The notes under the pieces are model-generated. The model was given only the letters and a program-made list of their open reading frames with translations. It was not told the DNA's origin and did not search any database. DNA of 20,686 nt from Bacilli bacterium (GTDB taxonomy: Bacteria > Bacillota_I > Bacilli_A > RF39 > UBA660): the NCBI GenBank assembly GCA_029004695.1, contig JAQVZB010000014.1:1-20686 (forward strand), written 5' to 3'. The first letter of the stretch is position 1. Every line of letters begins with the position of its first letter. Positions 1 through 7,793 of the stretch are shown here, in pieces. A program made the position numbers and the translations under genes.

Positions 1-16
1 AGTAGAATAATCTACT
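1..16. terminator. Inverted repeat at the left edge, possible glyA terminator
   Basis: AGTAGA at 1-6 and TCTACT at 11-16 form a perfect 6-bp stem around a 4-base ATAA loop. The stem overlaps the glyA TAG stop codon (12-14). In the minus direction the bases that would hold a U-tract lie outside the window. In the plus direction the repeat is followed by a loosely T-rich stretch. It may end glyA transcription, or serve two converging genes, but the stem is short and the call is tentative. Confidence 0.35.
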
Positions 17-1247
17 TAACTTTCTTTTTATATATTGGATATTTGTTAGTTAATTTTAATACTTTTTCTTTTAATTCACTCAATACTTTGTCATTATCTT
101 TATTATTTAAAGCTTCAGTTATAATATTACCTATTGAAATAAAATCTTCTTCGGTTAATCCTCTAGTAGTCATAGCTGGACTTCCTAGTCTTAAACCTGA
201 TGTTTTAAAAGGACTTTCAGTATCATTTGGGATCGAATTTTTATTTGTCGTAATGTTTATCTTATCAAGAATTGTTTCAGCTTCTTTACCAGTTATATTT
301 AAATTAGATTTAATATCTACTAATAATAAATGATTGTCAGTTCCTCCGGATATTATCTTAAAACCGGCTTTTTTTAAAGTGTCTGCTAAAGCATTGGCAT
401 TTTTTACGACATTGGTTTGATAAAGAGTGAACTCAGGCTGTAATGCTTCATAAAAAGCTTGAGTTTTTGCGGCTATGATATGCATTAAAGGTCCACCTTG
501 AATCCCTGGAAATACCATCTTATCTATTTTCTTAGCGATTTCATCATTATTTGTAAGTATTAACCCTCCACGTGGTCCCCTTAAAGTTTTATGAGTTGTA
601 GTTGTAACTACATCAGCATAAGGAAGTGGAGAAGGATGATGATTAGTAGCAACTAATCCTGCTATATGAGCCATATCTACCATTAGATATGCTTCTACTT
701 CATCAGCTATAGCTCTAAATTTAGAAAAATCTATTATTCGAGAATATGCACTAGCTCCAACAATAATCATTTTTGGTTTTTCTTTCAAAGCGATTTCTCT
801 AATATTTTCATAATCTAGCATTTCAGTTTTTGAATCAACACCGTAACTAACAATATTATAATCTAAACCACTAAAGCTTAAAGGATATCCATGAGTTAAA
901 TGTCCCCCACTTGATAAGTCCATTCCCATAACAGTATCACCAATATTTAATAAAGCTTTATATACCGCCATATTAGCTGAACTACCACTATGAGGTTGAA
1001 CATTAGCATATTTACAATTAAATAATTTACATGCATATTCAATTGCTAAATTTTCAATAGTATCAATATGCTCACATCCACCATAATATTTTTTTCCTGG
1101 ATAGCCTTCAGCGTATTTATTAGTAAGCACGCTTCCTTGTAATTTTAAAATATCTTTTGATACATAATTTTCACTAGCAATAAGCTCGATATTTTCTTCT
1201 TGTCTTCTTATTTCTTTATTAAGTGCTGTTGTTATTTTTTTATTCAT
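12..1247 (-). CDS. glyA: Serine hydroxymethyltransferase
   Basis: This cytosolic PLP enzyme interconverts serine plus tetrahydrofolate with glycine plus 5,10-methylene-tetrahydrofolate, the main source of one-carbon units for purine and thymidylate synthesis. The 411 residues match the normal bacterial length. Recognisable elements are the N-terminal ELIASENYVS segment (21-30), the tyrosine-rich EGYPGKKYYGG loop (about 47-57), the DMAHIAGL block (191-198) and the TTTTHKTLRGPRGG block, in which K220 should be the PLP Schiff-base lysine. The ATG overlaps the ruvB stop by four bases (ATGA). The upstream AAGGATGATGG is a poorly spaced ribosome site, so translation is probably coupled to ruvB. It is the last gene of the ruvA-side cluster. 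The pairing with ruvB is physical rather than an obvious functional link. Confidence 0.97.
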   Translation of the reverse strand: MNKKITTALNKEIRRQEENIELIASENYVSKDILKLQGSVLTNKYAEGYPGKKYYGGCEHIDTIENLAIEYACKLFNCKYANVQPHSGSSANMAVYKALLNIGDTVMGMDLSSGGHLTHGYPLSFSGLDYNIVSYGVDSKTEMLDYENIREIALKEKPKMIIVGASAYSRIIDFSKFRAIADEVEAYLMVDMAHIAGLVATNHHPSPLPYADVVTTTTHKTLRGPRGGLILTNNDEIAKKIDKMVFPGIQGGPLMHIIAAKTQAFYEALQPEFTLYQTNVVKNANALADTLKKAGFKIISGGTDNHLLLVDIKSNLNITGKEAETILDKINITTNKNSIPNDTESPFKTSGLRLGSPAMTTRGLTEEDFISIGNIITEALNNKDNDKVLSELKEKVLKLTNKYPIYKKKVK

Positions 1248-2239
1248 ATTAAGCCATCATCCTTAATATGTTCATAAGCTTTATCAGTTACAACTCTTCC
1301 TCGTTGCGTTCTTTTTATAAATCCTTCTTGCATTAAATAAGGTTCAACAATATCCTCAAGAGTACTTACTTCTTCCCCAATAGATGAGGCAATGGTTTCG
1401 ACCCCAACTGGACCACCATTAAATTTTTTAATTAAACTTTCTAAATACTCTATATCAATTTGATCAAGACCATATTTATCGACTTTTAATCTCTCTAAAG
1501 ATTTTTTGGTTATTTCTTTATCAATAATTACTTTACCTTCAACTTGAGAAAAATCTCTCACTCTTTTAAATAAGCGATTTGCAATTCGGGGAGTTTTACG
1601 GCTTCTCTTAGCTAATTCTTTAGCCGCTTTTTCTTCAATATCCATATTAAGCACTCTACTTGTTCGCATTATTATTTCCGTTAATTCTGCTTCAGTATAA
1701 TAATTTAGCTTAGATACTATCCCAAACCGATCTCTCAAAGGTGCGGATAAATCCCCTGCTCTAGTTGTAGCTCCTACTAAAGTAAAAGGAGGAAGCTCGA
1801 TTTTAATAGATCTACTTGATCCTTCCGCTCCAACTACTATATCAATACAAAAATCTTCCATAGCTGAATATAATATTTCTTCAATAAATCGGGGAATACG
1901 ATGAATTTCATCAATAAATAAAACATCACCAGGCTCTAAACTCGATAATACAGCAGCTAAATCACCCGTTTTTTCAATTGATGGACCAGTCGTTGTTTTA
2001 ATATCTGAACCTAATTCATTTGCAATAATATAAGCAAGTGTTGTTTTACCTAATCCGGGAGGACCATACAATAAAACATGATCTAAAACTTCGCCTCTAA
2101 TTTTTGCTGCTTCTATAAATACTTTAATATTTTCTTTTACTTCCCTTTGGCCAATATACTCTTTAATATATTTTGGTCTTAAGCTTATTTCAAAATTATC
2201 AGTACTTAATTCGTCACTACTTAATATTTCATTTTTCAT
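1244..2239 (-). CDS. ruvB: Holliday junction branch migration helicase RuvB
   Basis: This AAA+ motor forms hexameric rings on the RuvA-bound Holliday junction and drives branch migration during recombinational repair. At 331 residues the length is normal. It shows the RuvB N-terminal signature LRPKYIKEYIGQ (about 20-31), Walker A GPPGLGKTT (59-67), Walker B DVLFIDEIH (105-113), sensor 1 GATTRAG, the RDRFG arginine-finger region and a C-terminal winged-helix domain with GGPVGVETIA. The start ATG overlaps the preceding nucleotidase stop by four bases and has a GGGGGA ribosome site seven bases upstream. No ruvC is present, as is usual in Firmicutes that use RecU. It is separated from ruvA by the nucleotidase gene, whose own promoter should also drive ruvB. 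Confidence 0.97.
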   Translation of the reverse strand: MKNEILSSDELSTDNFEISLRPKYIKEYIGQREVKENIKVFIEAAKIRGEVLDHVLLYGPPGLGKTTLAYIIANELGSDIKTTTGPSIEKTGDLAAVLSSLEPGDVLFIDEIHRIPRFIEEILYSAMEDFCIDIVVGAEGSSRSIKIELPPFTLVGATTRAGDLSAPLRDRFGIVSKLNYYTEAELTEIIMRTSRVLNMDIEEKAAKELAKRSRKTPRIANRLFKRVRDFSQVEGKVIIDKEITKKSLERLKVDKYGLDQIDIEYLESLIKKFNGGPVGVETIASSIGEEVSTLEDIVEPYLMQEGFIKRTQRGRVVTDKAYEHIKDDGLI

Positions 2240-2769
2240 ATATTCCCCCTATTTTTTAAATATAAAATAATATCATCCCAATTATCAAATTTTTTATATG
2301 GCGATTTTATATTCATATCACTTACAAAGTGTAAACATTCTATTCCATATTGAGAAACATCATCTAAATTATAAATTCGATCATCAATAAAGATATTAAT
2401 TTTTTCTTTTAAAGCTATATCACCTTTGGGATAATTACCAAAATATATTTTATCATAAGGTAAATTATGTTTAGCAAAATAATCTTTAGTTACCTTTTCA
2501 TGATCATAGTCAAGTTCTCCACCCCTTGCTGTAATAATGATTATTTCATAACTCATTTTTTTAAGTTCCGTAAAGGCTTCTTTAACTCCGGGTTTTAAAC
2601 TTACATTAGTTTGGATATCTTCAATATGTTTGATTAAAAAATCAAATGTTTTTTTATCATTAAGATCACCTGAATATTCATTTAAATTCAGATTATAATT
2701 CATTAAATATTCAATGGTTGATTTTTTTGTATCAGTTATAGTATCATCAATATCTATTCCAATTTTCAA
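2236..2769 (-). CDS. HAD-superfamily 5'(3')-deoxyribonucleotidase-like phosphatase
   Basis: This is a predicted cytosolic phosphatase of the NT5C-type HAD group, likely acting on (deoxy)nucleoside monophosphates. The exact substrate is not deducible. With the start chosen here it has 177 residues. Motif I is DIDDT (6-10, nucleophile D6 and general acid D8), motif II is the ITARG block (T80), a motif III lysine lies near 115-123, and motif IV is IDD (D129, D130). I place the start at TTG 2769 because AAGGAGGAG (2776-2784) sits six bases upstream and because HAD motif I normally begins right at the N-terminus. A longer open frame reaches TTG 2817, but that TTG is part of a -35 hexamer. The 3' end overlaps ruvB by ATGA, so the two are translationally coupled. 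Confidence 0.85.
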   Translation of the reverse strand: MKIGIDIDDTITDTKKSTIEYLMNYNLNLNEYSGDLNDKKTFDFLIKHIEDIQTNVSLKPGVKEAFTELKKMSYEIIIITARGGELDYDHEKVTKDYFAKHNLPYDKIYFGNYPKGDIALKEKINIFIDDRIYNLDDVSQYGIECLHFVSDMNIKSPYKKFDNWDDIILYLKNRGNI

Positions 2770-2775
2770 GTTTAT

Positions 2776-2784
2776 CTCCTCCTT
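2776..2784 (-). promoter_or_regulatory. Strong Shine-Dalgarno site fixing the TTG start of the HAD gene
   Basis: On the minus strand AAGGAGGAG is followed by six bases and then TTG at 2769. This is the best ribosome site available to the nucleotidase gene and supports the TTG start over the longer frame upstream. Confidence 0.85.
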
Positions 2785-2788
2785 ATAT

Positions 2789-2817
2789 AATATATCGAAC
2801 ATTTGTTTCCTTGTCAA
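2789..2817 (-). promoter_or_regulatory. Sigma-A type promoter for the HAD nucleotidase-ruvB-glyA cluster
   Basis: The minus strand carries TTGACA (2817-2812), a 17-base spacer and TATATT (2794-2789), which is a full-consensus -35 with a near-consensus -10 at ideal spacing. Transcription should begin around 2780-2783, leaving a leader of about a dozen bases that is mostly Shine-Dalgarno. The -35 starts four bases past the ruvA stop codon, so the promoter occupies almost the entire gap between the two genes. Confidence 0.75.
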
Positions 2818-2821
2818 TAAA

Positions 2822-3370
2822 TTATTTTAACATATATTTTAACGCTTCTTTTATTTGCATTTCAATAGCTAATTCATTTGATACTTTGGGAAGAATTTTT
2901 TTAATATCGATTAATTTATAACCTAAACCAATTAATACCTCGATTAACTCTTCTCTTTCATTACTTTCCGTTTTAGATACATTTAATTTTCCTTTTAAAT
3001 CTAAGATTATTTGTCTTGCCAATTTTTCACCTACTTTAGGAAACTTTTTTAAATATAAAATATTTTCTCTTTCTATCGCATCTGTTATACCATTTACGCT
3101 ACCAGTTGCAAACATTGGTAAAGCTGTTTTAGGACCTAAACCTTTAACATTTATTAACTTTAAAAATAAATCTTTTTCTTCTTCATTATTAAATCCATAT
3201 AAAGAATTTTCAGCTTCTTTAATATAATTATAAAGATAAATCATATAAGTATGATCAATTTTATAAATATAAGGATTAGCAACAAAAATAATATATCCAA
3301 TATCATTATTCTCTAATATAATACTATTAGCATTAATTATTTTTACTTGACCTTTTATATATCCAAACAT
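2822..3370 (-). CDS. ruvA: Holliday junction binding protein RuvA
   Basis: RuvA binds four-way junctions as a tetramer and loads RuvB rings for branch migration. The protein has 182 residues, slightly shorter than the usual 190-205. It begins with the family-typical MFGYIKGQV OB-fold strand (domain I, about 1-63). Two helix-hairpin-helix motifs follow, with VKGLGPKTAL (75-84) and FPKVGEKLARQIILDLKGK (110-128), and a short C-terminal domain III (about 135-182) that would contact RuvB. The start ATG has GAAGGTGA a few bases upstream. It is transcribed divergently from the small membrane-peptide gene and carries its own extended -10 promoter. No terminator is visible between it and the next gene, so read-through into the nucleotidase, ruvB and glyA is likely. 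Confidence 0.95.
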   Translation of the reverse strand: MFGYIKGQVKIINANSIILENNDIGYIIFVANPYIYKIDHTYMIYLYNYIKEAENSLYGFNNEEEKDLFLKLINVKGLGPKTALPMFATGSVNGITDAIERENILYLKKFPKVGEKLARQIILDLKGKLNVSKTESNEREELIEVLIGLGYKLIDIKKILPKVSNELAIEMQIKEALKYMLK

Positions 3371-3389
3371 GTTTTCACCTTCTATAAAA

Positions 3390-3398
3390 ATTATATCA
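3390..3398 (-). promoter_or_regulatory. Extended -10 promoter for ruvA
   Basis: The minus strand reads TGATATAAT, a perfect extended -10 (TGnTATAAT). No good -35 lies 17 bases upstream. An unpaired TTGACA occurs at 3437-3432 but is too far away to partner it. The predicted transcription start gives a leader of about 14 bases that contains the ruvA ribosome site. Confidence 0.65.
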
Positions 3399-3486
3399 TA
3401 GAACTTTCTTTTAACCTATCATAAAAAGTTATGTCAAAAGTAAGCCCATTTGAGTACACTATAGTAGATACAAAGGAGGTATAAAA

Positions 3487-3675
3487 ATGTATTATTATGG
3501 ATATAGCGGTGGGCAAGGATATGGTTCTCCATGTTGTCCCGGCACTTATGTAGGTAACACATGTGGTGGTTATGGACTAGGAGCAGCTTTATGGATAGTA
3601 TTATTTATATTATTAGTAATAATTATAGGAGCTGGCTGGTCTTGGGGCGGTCATAGAGATATCGATCACTGCTAA
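3487..3675 (+). CDS. YjcZ-like tiny Gly/Tyr/Cys-rich membrane protein
   Basis: This is a 62-residue protein with a strong AAAGGAGGT ribosome site six bases before the ATG. Residues 1-31 are rich in Gly and Tyr, with cysteines at 16, 17 and 26. A single hydrophobic segment follows (about 32-51, ALWIVLFILLVIIIGAG) and a polar tail ends in His-Cys. The Tyr/Gly-rich head plus a WIVLFILLVIIIG-type helix resembles the 'tiny transmembrane' family that includes Bacillus sporulation-associated YjcZ. I know of no firm biochemical function for that family. It stands alone, divergent from ruvA, with its own terminator. I found no convincing -35 or sporulation-sigma site upstream, only a TATAGT at 3460-3465. 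The reading frame and ribosome site make it a real gene; the family match is moderate. Confidence 0.8.
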   Translation: MYYYGYSGGQGYGSPCCPGTYVGNTCGGYGLGAALWIVLFILLVIIIGAGWSWGGHRDIDHC

Positions 3676-3677
3676 TA

Positions 3678-3705
3678 AAAGAAGTGAAAAACACTTCTTT
3701 TTTTT
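3678..3705 (+). terminator. Intrinsic terminator after the tiny membrane protein gene
   Basis: AAAGAAGTG (3678-3686) pairs with CACTTCTTT (3692-3700) across a five-base A loop and runs into a T-tract to 3705. It starts two bases after the stop codon. It insulates the small gene from the CofE-like gene that begins 44 bases later. Confidence 0.9.
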
Positions 3706-3716
3706 GAGCTTTTTTA

Positions 3717-3725
3717 TGCTATAAT
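3717..3725 (+). promoter_or_regulatory. Extended -10 promoter for the CofE-like gene
   Basis: TGCTATAAT is a perfect extended -10 element. The expected -35 position falls inside the preceding terminator's T-tract and is not TTGACA-like. It lies 23 bases before the TTG start, so the leader would be about 15-17 bases and contain the GAGGAAG ribosome site. Confidence 0.65.
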
Positions 3726-3748
3726 AGTTAAGAAATGAGGAAGTAAAA

Positions 3749-4933
3749 TTGAGAAATGTTGGTACAGTTGTAAGAGGCATTAGAACGCCAATAATTAAAA
3801 AGGGAGATGATTTAGTTAATATAGTTACTAAATCATTAATAGATGCTAGTAAAAGCGAAAACTTTAAATTTAATAATCGTGATGTAATTGCAATTACTGA
3901 AGCTGTTGTAGCAATTTCAGAAAATAATTATGTTCATATAAATGATATTGCCAATGATATTAGAAAAAAAATAAAATCCGGTCATATTGGTTTAGTATAT
4001 CCCATCTTAAGTCGAAATCGATTTTCAATTATCTTAAAAGGTATTGCCAGATCATGTAATAAAATAACGATGCTTTTAAGTTTTCCATCTGATGAAGTTG
4101 GTAACTCAATTATGGATGAAGATAAATTATATGAATTAGAATATAATTTAGGAGATACTATCTCAGAAGAAGAATATAATAATAAATTTAAAGATTATAA
4201 ACATCCCTTTACGGGAATTAATATGGTTGAATTTTATAAAAAATTAGTTAATGAAGAAAATTGTGAAATTAATTTTATCTTTGCCAATAATCCTAAAAAA
4301 ATATTAGATTTTACCAACGATATAATTTGCTGTGATATACATTCGCGAGAAAGAACTAAAAATTTATTATTATCAGAAAATAATAATGTCTATGATTTAA
4401 CTGAAATATTAAACGAAAAAAATAATAATCATGGCTATCATCTTCAATATGGCTTATTAGGTTCAAATAAATCAACTGAAGAAATATTAAAACTTTTCCC
4501 AAGAACTGGAGAAAAAATAGTTTTAGAAGTTCAAAAGAAAATGCAATACTTAACCAAGAAAAAAATTGAAGTCATGATTTATGGCGATGGGGCTTTTAAA
4601 GATCCTAATGGTGGAATATGGGAACTAGCTGATCCAGTAGTATCACCAGCATTTACTGAAGGATTAAATGGACATCCTAATGAAATAAAATTAAAATATA
4701 TGGCTGATAATAAATTTTCTAATTTAAAAGGTGATGCTTTAAATAAAGCTATCAAAGAAGAAATAAAAAATAAAAATTATAATTTGACTGGTTGTATGGA
4801 ATCTCAAGGTACAACCCCAAGAAAAATTACCGATTTAATTGGTTCTTTAGCTGATCTTACATCAGGTAGTGGTGATAAAGGGACTCCGGTGATATTAATC
4901 CAAAATTATTTTGATAGTTATGCTGATAATTAA
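3749..4933 (+). CDS. CofE-like F420-0:L-glutamate ligase family protein
   Basis: The 394-residue protein resembles the coenzyme F420-0 gamma-glutamyl ligase (CofE/FbiB) fold. The N-terminus has the family pattern of a short strand, then IKKGDDLVNIV (16-26), then FNNRDVIAITEAVVAISENNYV (41-62), which corresponds to the 'dgDvlvvtqkivSk' block. The C-terminal half carries an acidic MIYGDGAFKDP segment and WELADPVVSPAFTEG, typical of the longer Firmicutes variant rather than archaeal CofE (about 250 residues). Known CofE adds L-glutamate to F420-0 in a GTP-dependent reaction. No F420 biosynthesis gene is visible here, and gut Bacilli are not expected to make F420, so the real acceptor is unknown. 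The start is TTG behind GAGGAAG at seven-base spacing. It is a single gene facing argS. Confidence 0.75.
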   Translation: MRNVGTVVRGIRTPIIKKGDDLVNIVTKSLIDASKSENFKFNNRDVIAITEAVVAISENNYVHINDIANDIRKKIKSGHIGLVYPILSRNRFSIILKGIARSCNKITMLLSFPSDEVGNSIMDEDKLYELEYNLGDTISEEEYNNKFKDYKHPFTGINMVEFYKKLVNEENCEINFIFANNPKKILDFTNDIICCDIHSRERTKNLLLSENNNVYDLTEILNEKNNNHGYHLQYGLLGSNKSTEEILKLFPRTGEKIVLEVQKKMQYLTKKKIEVMIYGDGAFKDPNGGIWELADPVVSPAFTEGLNGHPNEIKLKYMADNKFSNLKGDALNKAIKEEIKNKNYNLTGCMESQGTTPRKITDLIGSLADLTSGSGDKGTPVILIQNYFDSYADN

Positions 4934-4963
4934 AAAAAATAACAAAATTGTTAATTTTTTTTT
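4932..4963. terminator. Bidirectional A/T-rich terminator between the CofE-like gene and argS
   Basis: TAACA (4940-4944) and TGTTA (4949-4953) form a core stem, flanked by eight A on the left and nine T on the right. A U-tract therefore follows the hairpin in either direction. It begins inside the stop codon of the plus-strand gene and ends at the argS stop, filling the gap between two convergent genes. The stem is weak in GC, so efficiency is uncertain. Confidence 0.6.
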
Positions 4964-6707
4964 ATATCTTATTTGGAACATCAATTCCTAAAATATTTAA
5001 TAATTTTAAATTGGTTTCTAAGACAATATTTGTTAAAGTAATCCAGCTTGTTTGTTTAATATTATCTTTATTAGTTAATATTTCATGTTTGCCATAAAAA
5101 GCATTAAAACTATTAGTTAATTTATATAAATATTCAGCTATTTCATTTACTGTTCTTGTACTTACAGATTTTTCAATTATCGCTTTTATTTTTAATAAAT
5201 TAATAATAATATCTCTTTCTTCTTTAGTACTTAATATTTTATATGTATTAGGTTTGATATTTGCTTCTTCACATTTTTTAAGAAGTGATTTCATTCTAAC
5301 CGTACTATAAAGTAAATATAAACCAGTTTTACCATTTAAATCACTAAATTTAACAGGATCAAATATATAATCACTAGTTCGGTTAGGAAGTAAATCAGCA
5401 TATTTAATAGCCGCAATAGCTAAATCTTCAGCTAATTTATCTTTATCTTCGGCATTAATATTATCTTTAATTAATTTTCTAGTTTCAGAAGTAACTAAAT
5501 CAATCAGACCTTGTAAACTTAATACCCCACCATCTCTAGTTTTAAATGGTTTACCATCTGGTCCATTAATAGTTCCAAAACCTAAATGTTCTAATTTAGT
5601 CTTCTTGGGAACAATATTAGTTTTATAAGCTGCTCTAAAAGCACCAATAAAATGTAATTCTTGACGAATATCAGTCAAATAAATCATTATATTAGGATTA
5701 AACCTTTTAACTCGGTAATATAAAGTAGCAAGCTCAGTAGTATCATAAAGAATCCCGCCATCACTTTTAATTAAGATAACTGGAGGTATTTCCCGATTAT
5801 CATTTGGTTCTTTTACATTAATTATTGTCGCACCTTCACTTATCTCAGTTAAGTTATTATTTTCTAAATATCCCATCATTTCAGGAATATATTTATTAGC
5901 ATCACTCTCACCTTCCCATAAATCAAAGGTCGCATTTAATTTATGATAAATTCTTTTAATATCGGCAACTGATAAATCATAAAAACCTTTCCATAATGCA
6001 TAATAACCTTTATCACCATTTTGAAGTGCGGTGGTTATTTGTCTAGCTTCTTCTAAATAATCTTCATCTTTACTGGCTTTGAGACTAGCTTTGGGATAAA
6101 TATCATTTAACTCACTTATATTAGAAATAACATTAAATTTAGGACATTCTCCATTAAAATTATTATCAAAATAAGGTAAATTAGCATGCATTTCTTTAAT
6201 TTCTTTAATAATAAGCCCCATTGGTCTTCCCCAATCACCTAAATGAACATCACTTATTGTTTTATAACCAACACTTACTAGTAATCTTTTTAATGCTTCA
6301 CCTATATTCGCACTTCTCAAATGACCAACATGTAACTCTTTAGCAACATTAGCTCCTCCATAATCAAGAAAAATAAGTTCTTCTTGATATTTAGGAAAAT
6401 TAATATTTAAATTATTATTTAAATCATTAACATACTTAATTAAAAGATCATTACTAATAATTAAATTAATAAAAGAACTAACCTTTTCACATTCTTCAAA
6501 GTAATTAGTCTTTTTTAATTCATTAACAATTTCTTCGGCAATTACTTCGGGATTTTTTTGATATTTTTTAGCAAGTGAAAAAGCCCCATTATATTGATAA
6601 TCTCCTAAATCGGGTCTTCCACTAACTAATAATCTTACCTCATCGACATAGCCGACATTTTTTATTAATTTAGTTATTTCAAGTTCTAAAAAATCAATTA
6701 AATTCAT
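4962..6707 (-). CDS. argS: Arginyl-tRNA synthetase
   Basis: This class I synthetase charges tRNA-Arg with arginine, using ATP, in the cytosol. At 581 residues the length is in the normal range. It has an N-terminal Add1/tRNA-recognition domain (about 1-105), the class I HIGH-type signature as HVGH (126-129, followed by LRSANIG), DVHLGDWGRPMG (153-164), the KMSK-equivalent region GKPFKTRDGG (385-394) typical of ArgS, and an alpha-helical DALR anticodon-binding domain beginning around the LLPNRTSDY block. AAGGAGA sits six bases before the ATG. It is the last gene of a tight cluster: the gap to rmuC is 18 bases and holds little beyond this ribosome site. No T-box leader is present, because the gene has no leader of its own. 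Confidence 0.97.
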   Translation of the reverse strand: MNLIDFLELEITKLIKNVGYVDEVRLLVSGRPDLGDYQYNGAFSLAKKYQKNPEVIAEEIVNELKKTNYFEECEKVSSFINLIISNDLLIKYVNDLNNNLNINFPKYQEELIFLDYGGANVAKELHVGHLRSANIGEALKRLLVSVGYKTISDVHLGDWGRPMGLIIKEIKEMHANLPYFDNNFNGECPKFNVISNISELNDIYPKASLKASKDEDYLEEARQITTALQNGDKGYYALWKGFYDLSVADIKRIYHKLNATFDLWEGESDANKYIPEMMGYLENNNLTEISEGATIINVKEPNDNREIPPVILIKSDGGILYDTTELATLYYRVKRFNPNIMIYLTDIRQELHFIGAFRAAYKTNIVPKKTKLEHLGFGTINGPDGKPFKTRDGGVLSLQGLIDLVTSETRKLIKDNINAEDKDKLAEDLAIAAIKYADLLPNRTSDYIFDPVKFSDLNGKTGLYLLYSTVRMKSLLKKCEEANIKPNTYKILSTKEERDIIINLLKIKAIIEKSVSTRTVNEIAEYLYKLTNSFNAFYGKHEILTNKDNIKQTSWITLTNIVLETNLKLLNILGIDVPNKI

Positions 6708-6725
6708 AATCTTCTCCTTAAGGTA

Positions 6726-7784
6726 TTATTCTTCTGGTAATTCTAAATTTACATTATTAATTGATGCAAATCTTTTAGTGATTTTATCAGTAGTTATATT
6801 TATTTCTTCGGCTTCTTTACTTACTGCATTAATACTACGAGATAATTTATCCCACCTAAATTTATAGCGATCAAATTCTAATGCTAACTTATTTAATTCT
6901 TCATGAATGATTTTAGCATATTTATCTCTTTCCATATTCTTTAAAATCATGCCGATAATAGTTAAAGTACTCATTAATGTCGTTGGACTAGTAATCCAAA
7001 CTTTGGATTTATAAGAATATTCAATTAAATCACTGTGATAAGCATTTATTTCGGCAAATATTGCTTCAGCAGGCAAGAACATAATAGCTTCCCCTGCTGT
7101 TTCACCAGCAATTATATATTTATTTTTAATCGCATCAATATGTTTTTTAACATCACTTTTAAATAATTTTTTAGCTTCATCTCTTATCATTTTATCTAAT
7201 TTAGTATTGGTCATAATTTGATAATTCTCTAAAGGAAATTTAGAATCAATTGCAATCGTGCCAAGCGGACTAGGTGCAAAAAGAATCGCATCAACTACTG
7301 TTTTATTACTTAACATATATTGGGTTTGGTAAATCTTATCATTCTTACCAAAAATACTATCTAGGATATAATTTAAATTTGTTTCTCCAAATATACCTCT
7401 TGTTTTTTTATCCGTTAATACTGATTGAAGAGCAATAATATCTCCTGATAAACTATCAATTTTCTTTTGAGCTTCATCAATTTTAGTAATTCGTTCTAAA
7501 ATAGATGTAAAGGTTTTATTAGTTTTCTCAAAATTAGCATCTAATCTTTCATTTACTTTTTCATTAATATAATTTAATCTTCTTTCAATCGTTTCATTTA
7601 ATTCTTTAAAATCACTTTGAAGACTTTTACTAAAATTAAATTTAAATTCTCCTAATTCTTTAGTTAAATCAGTTTCAAATTTGCCTAACCTTAAAGTTAT
7701 TTCTTCATTATTACTTCGTCTTACTAATAAAACAATTAATAAGATCATTATTATTACTAAAAGGCCAACTACTATATACTCCAT
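6726..7784 (-). CDS. rmuC: DNA recombination protein RmuC
   Basis: RmuC-family proteins limit recombination at inverted repeats; they contain a PD-(D/E)XK-like nuclease fold, though their activity is poorly defined. The 352-residue protein has an N-terminal membrane helix (about 3-22), a long coiled-coil segment (about 45-120) and the RmuC domain. The domain includes TRGIFGETNLNYIL (128-141), the IDSKFPLENY block (179-188) with the acidic and lysine residues expected of the nuclease core, and the diagnostic FLPAEAIFAEI block. The ATG has AAGGAG six bases upstream. It sits between the VTT membrane protein (9-base gap) and argS (18-base gap), so the three should be co-transcribed. The C-terminal coiled segment SRSINAVSKEAEEI is also typical of the family. 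Confidence 0.93.
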   Translation of the reverse strand: MEYIVVGLLVIIMILLIVLLVRRSNNEEITLRLGKFETDLTKELGEFKFNFSKSLQSDFKELNETIERRLNYINEKVNERLDANFEKTNKTFTSILERITKIDEAQKKIDSLSGDIIALQSVLTDKKTRGIFGETNLNYILDSIFGKNDKIYQTQYMLSNKTVVDAILFAPSPLGTIAIDSKFPLENYQIMTNTKLDKMIRDEAKKLFKSDVKKHIDAIKNKYIIAGETAGEAIMFLPAEAIFAEINAYHSDLIEYSYKSKVWITSPTTLMSTLTIIGMILKNMERDKYAKIIHEELNKLALEFDRYKFRWDKLSRSINAVSKEAEEINITTDKITKRFASINNVNLELPEE

Positions 7785-7793
7785 AAATTCTCC

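Noticed and set aside
43..333. Plus-strand 96-codon open frame
   Set aside because: It lies wholly inside glyA on the opposite strand, has no ribosome site, and its hydrophobic composition is the mirror of the conserved glyA coding sequence.
2770..2817. Upstream extension of the nucleotidase gene to TTG 2817
   Set aside because: The extension consists of the -35, spacer, -10 and Shine-Dalgarno elements; HAD motif I begins correctly from TTG 2769.
3432..3437. TTGACA on the minus strand upstream of ruvA as a -35
   Set aside because: No -10 lies at 16-18 bases. The TATAAT used by ruvA is more than 30 bases away and has its own TGn extension.
3440..3480. Sporulation-sigma promoter before the YjcZ-like gene
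   Set aside because: The only similar string (GATACAAAG) overlaps the ribosome site and would leave no leader, and no matching -35 is present.
6708..6725. T-box or other leader for argS
   Set aside because: The gap to rmuC is only 18 bases and holds little beyond the ribosome site.
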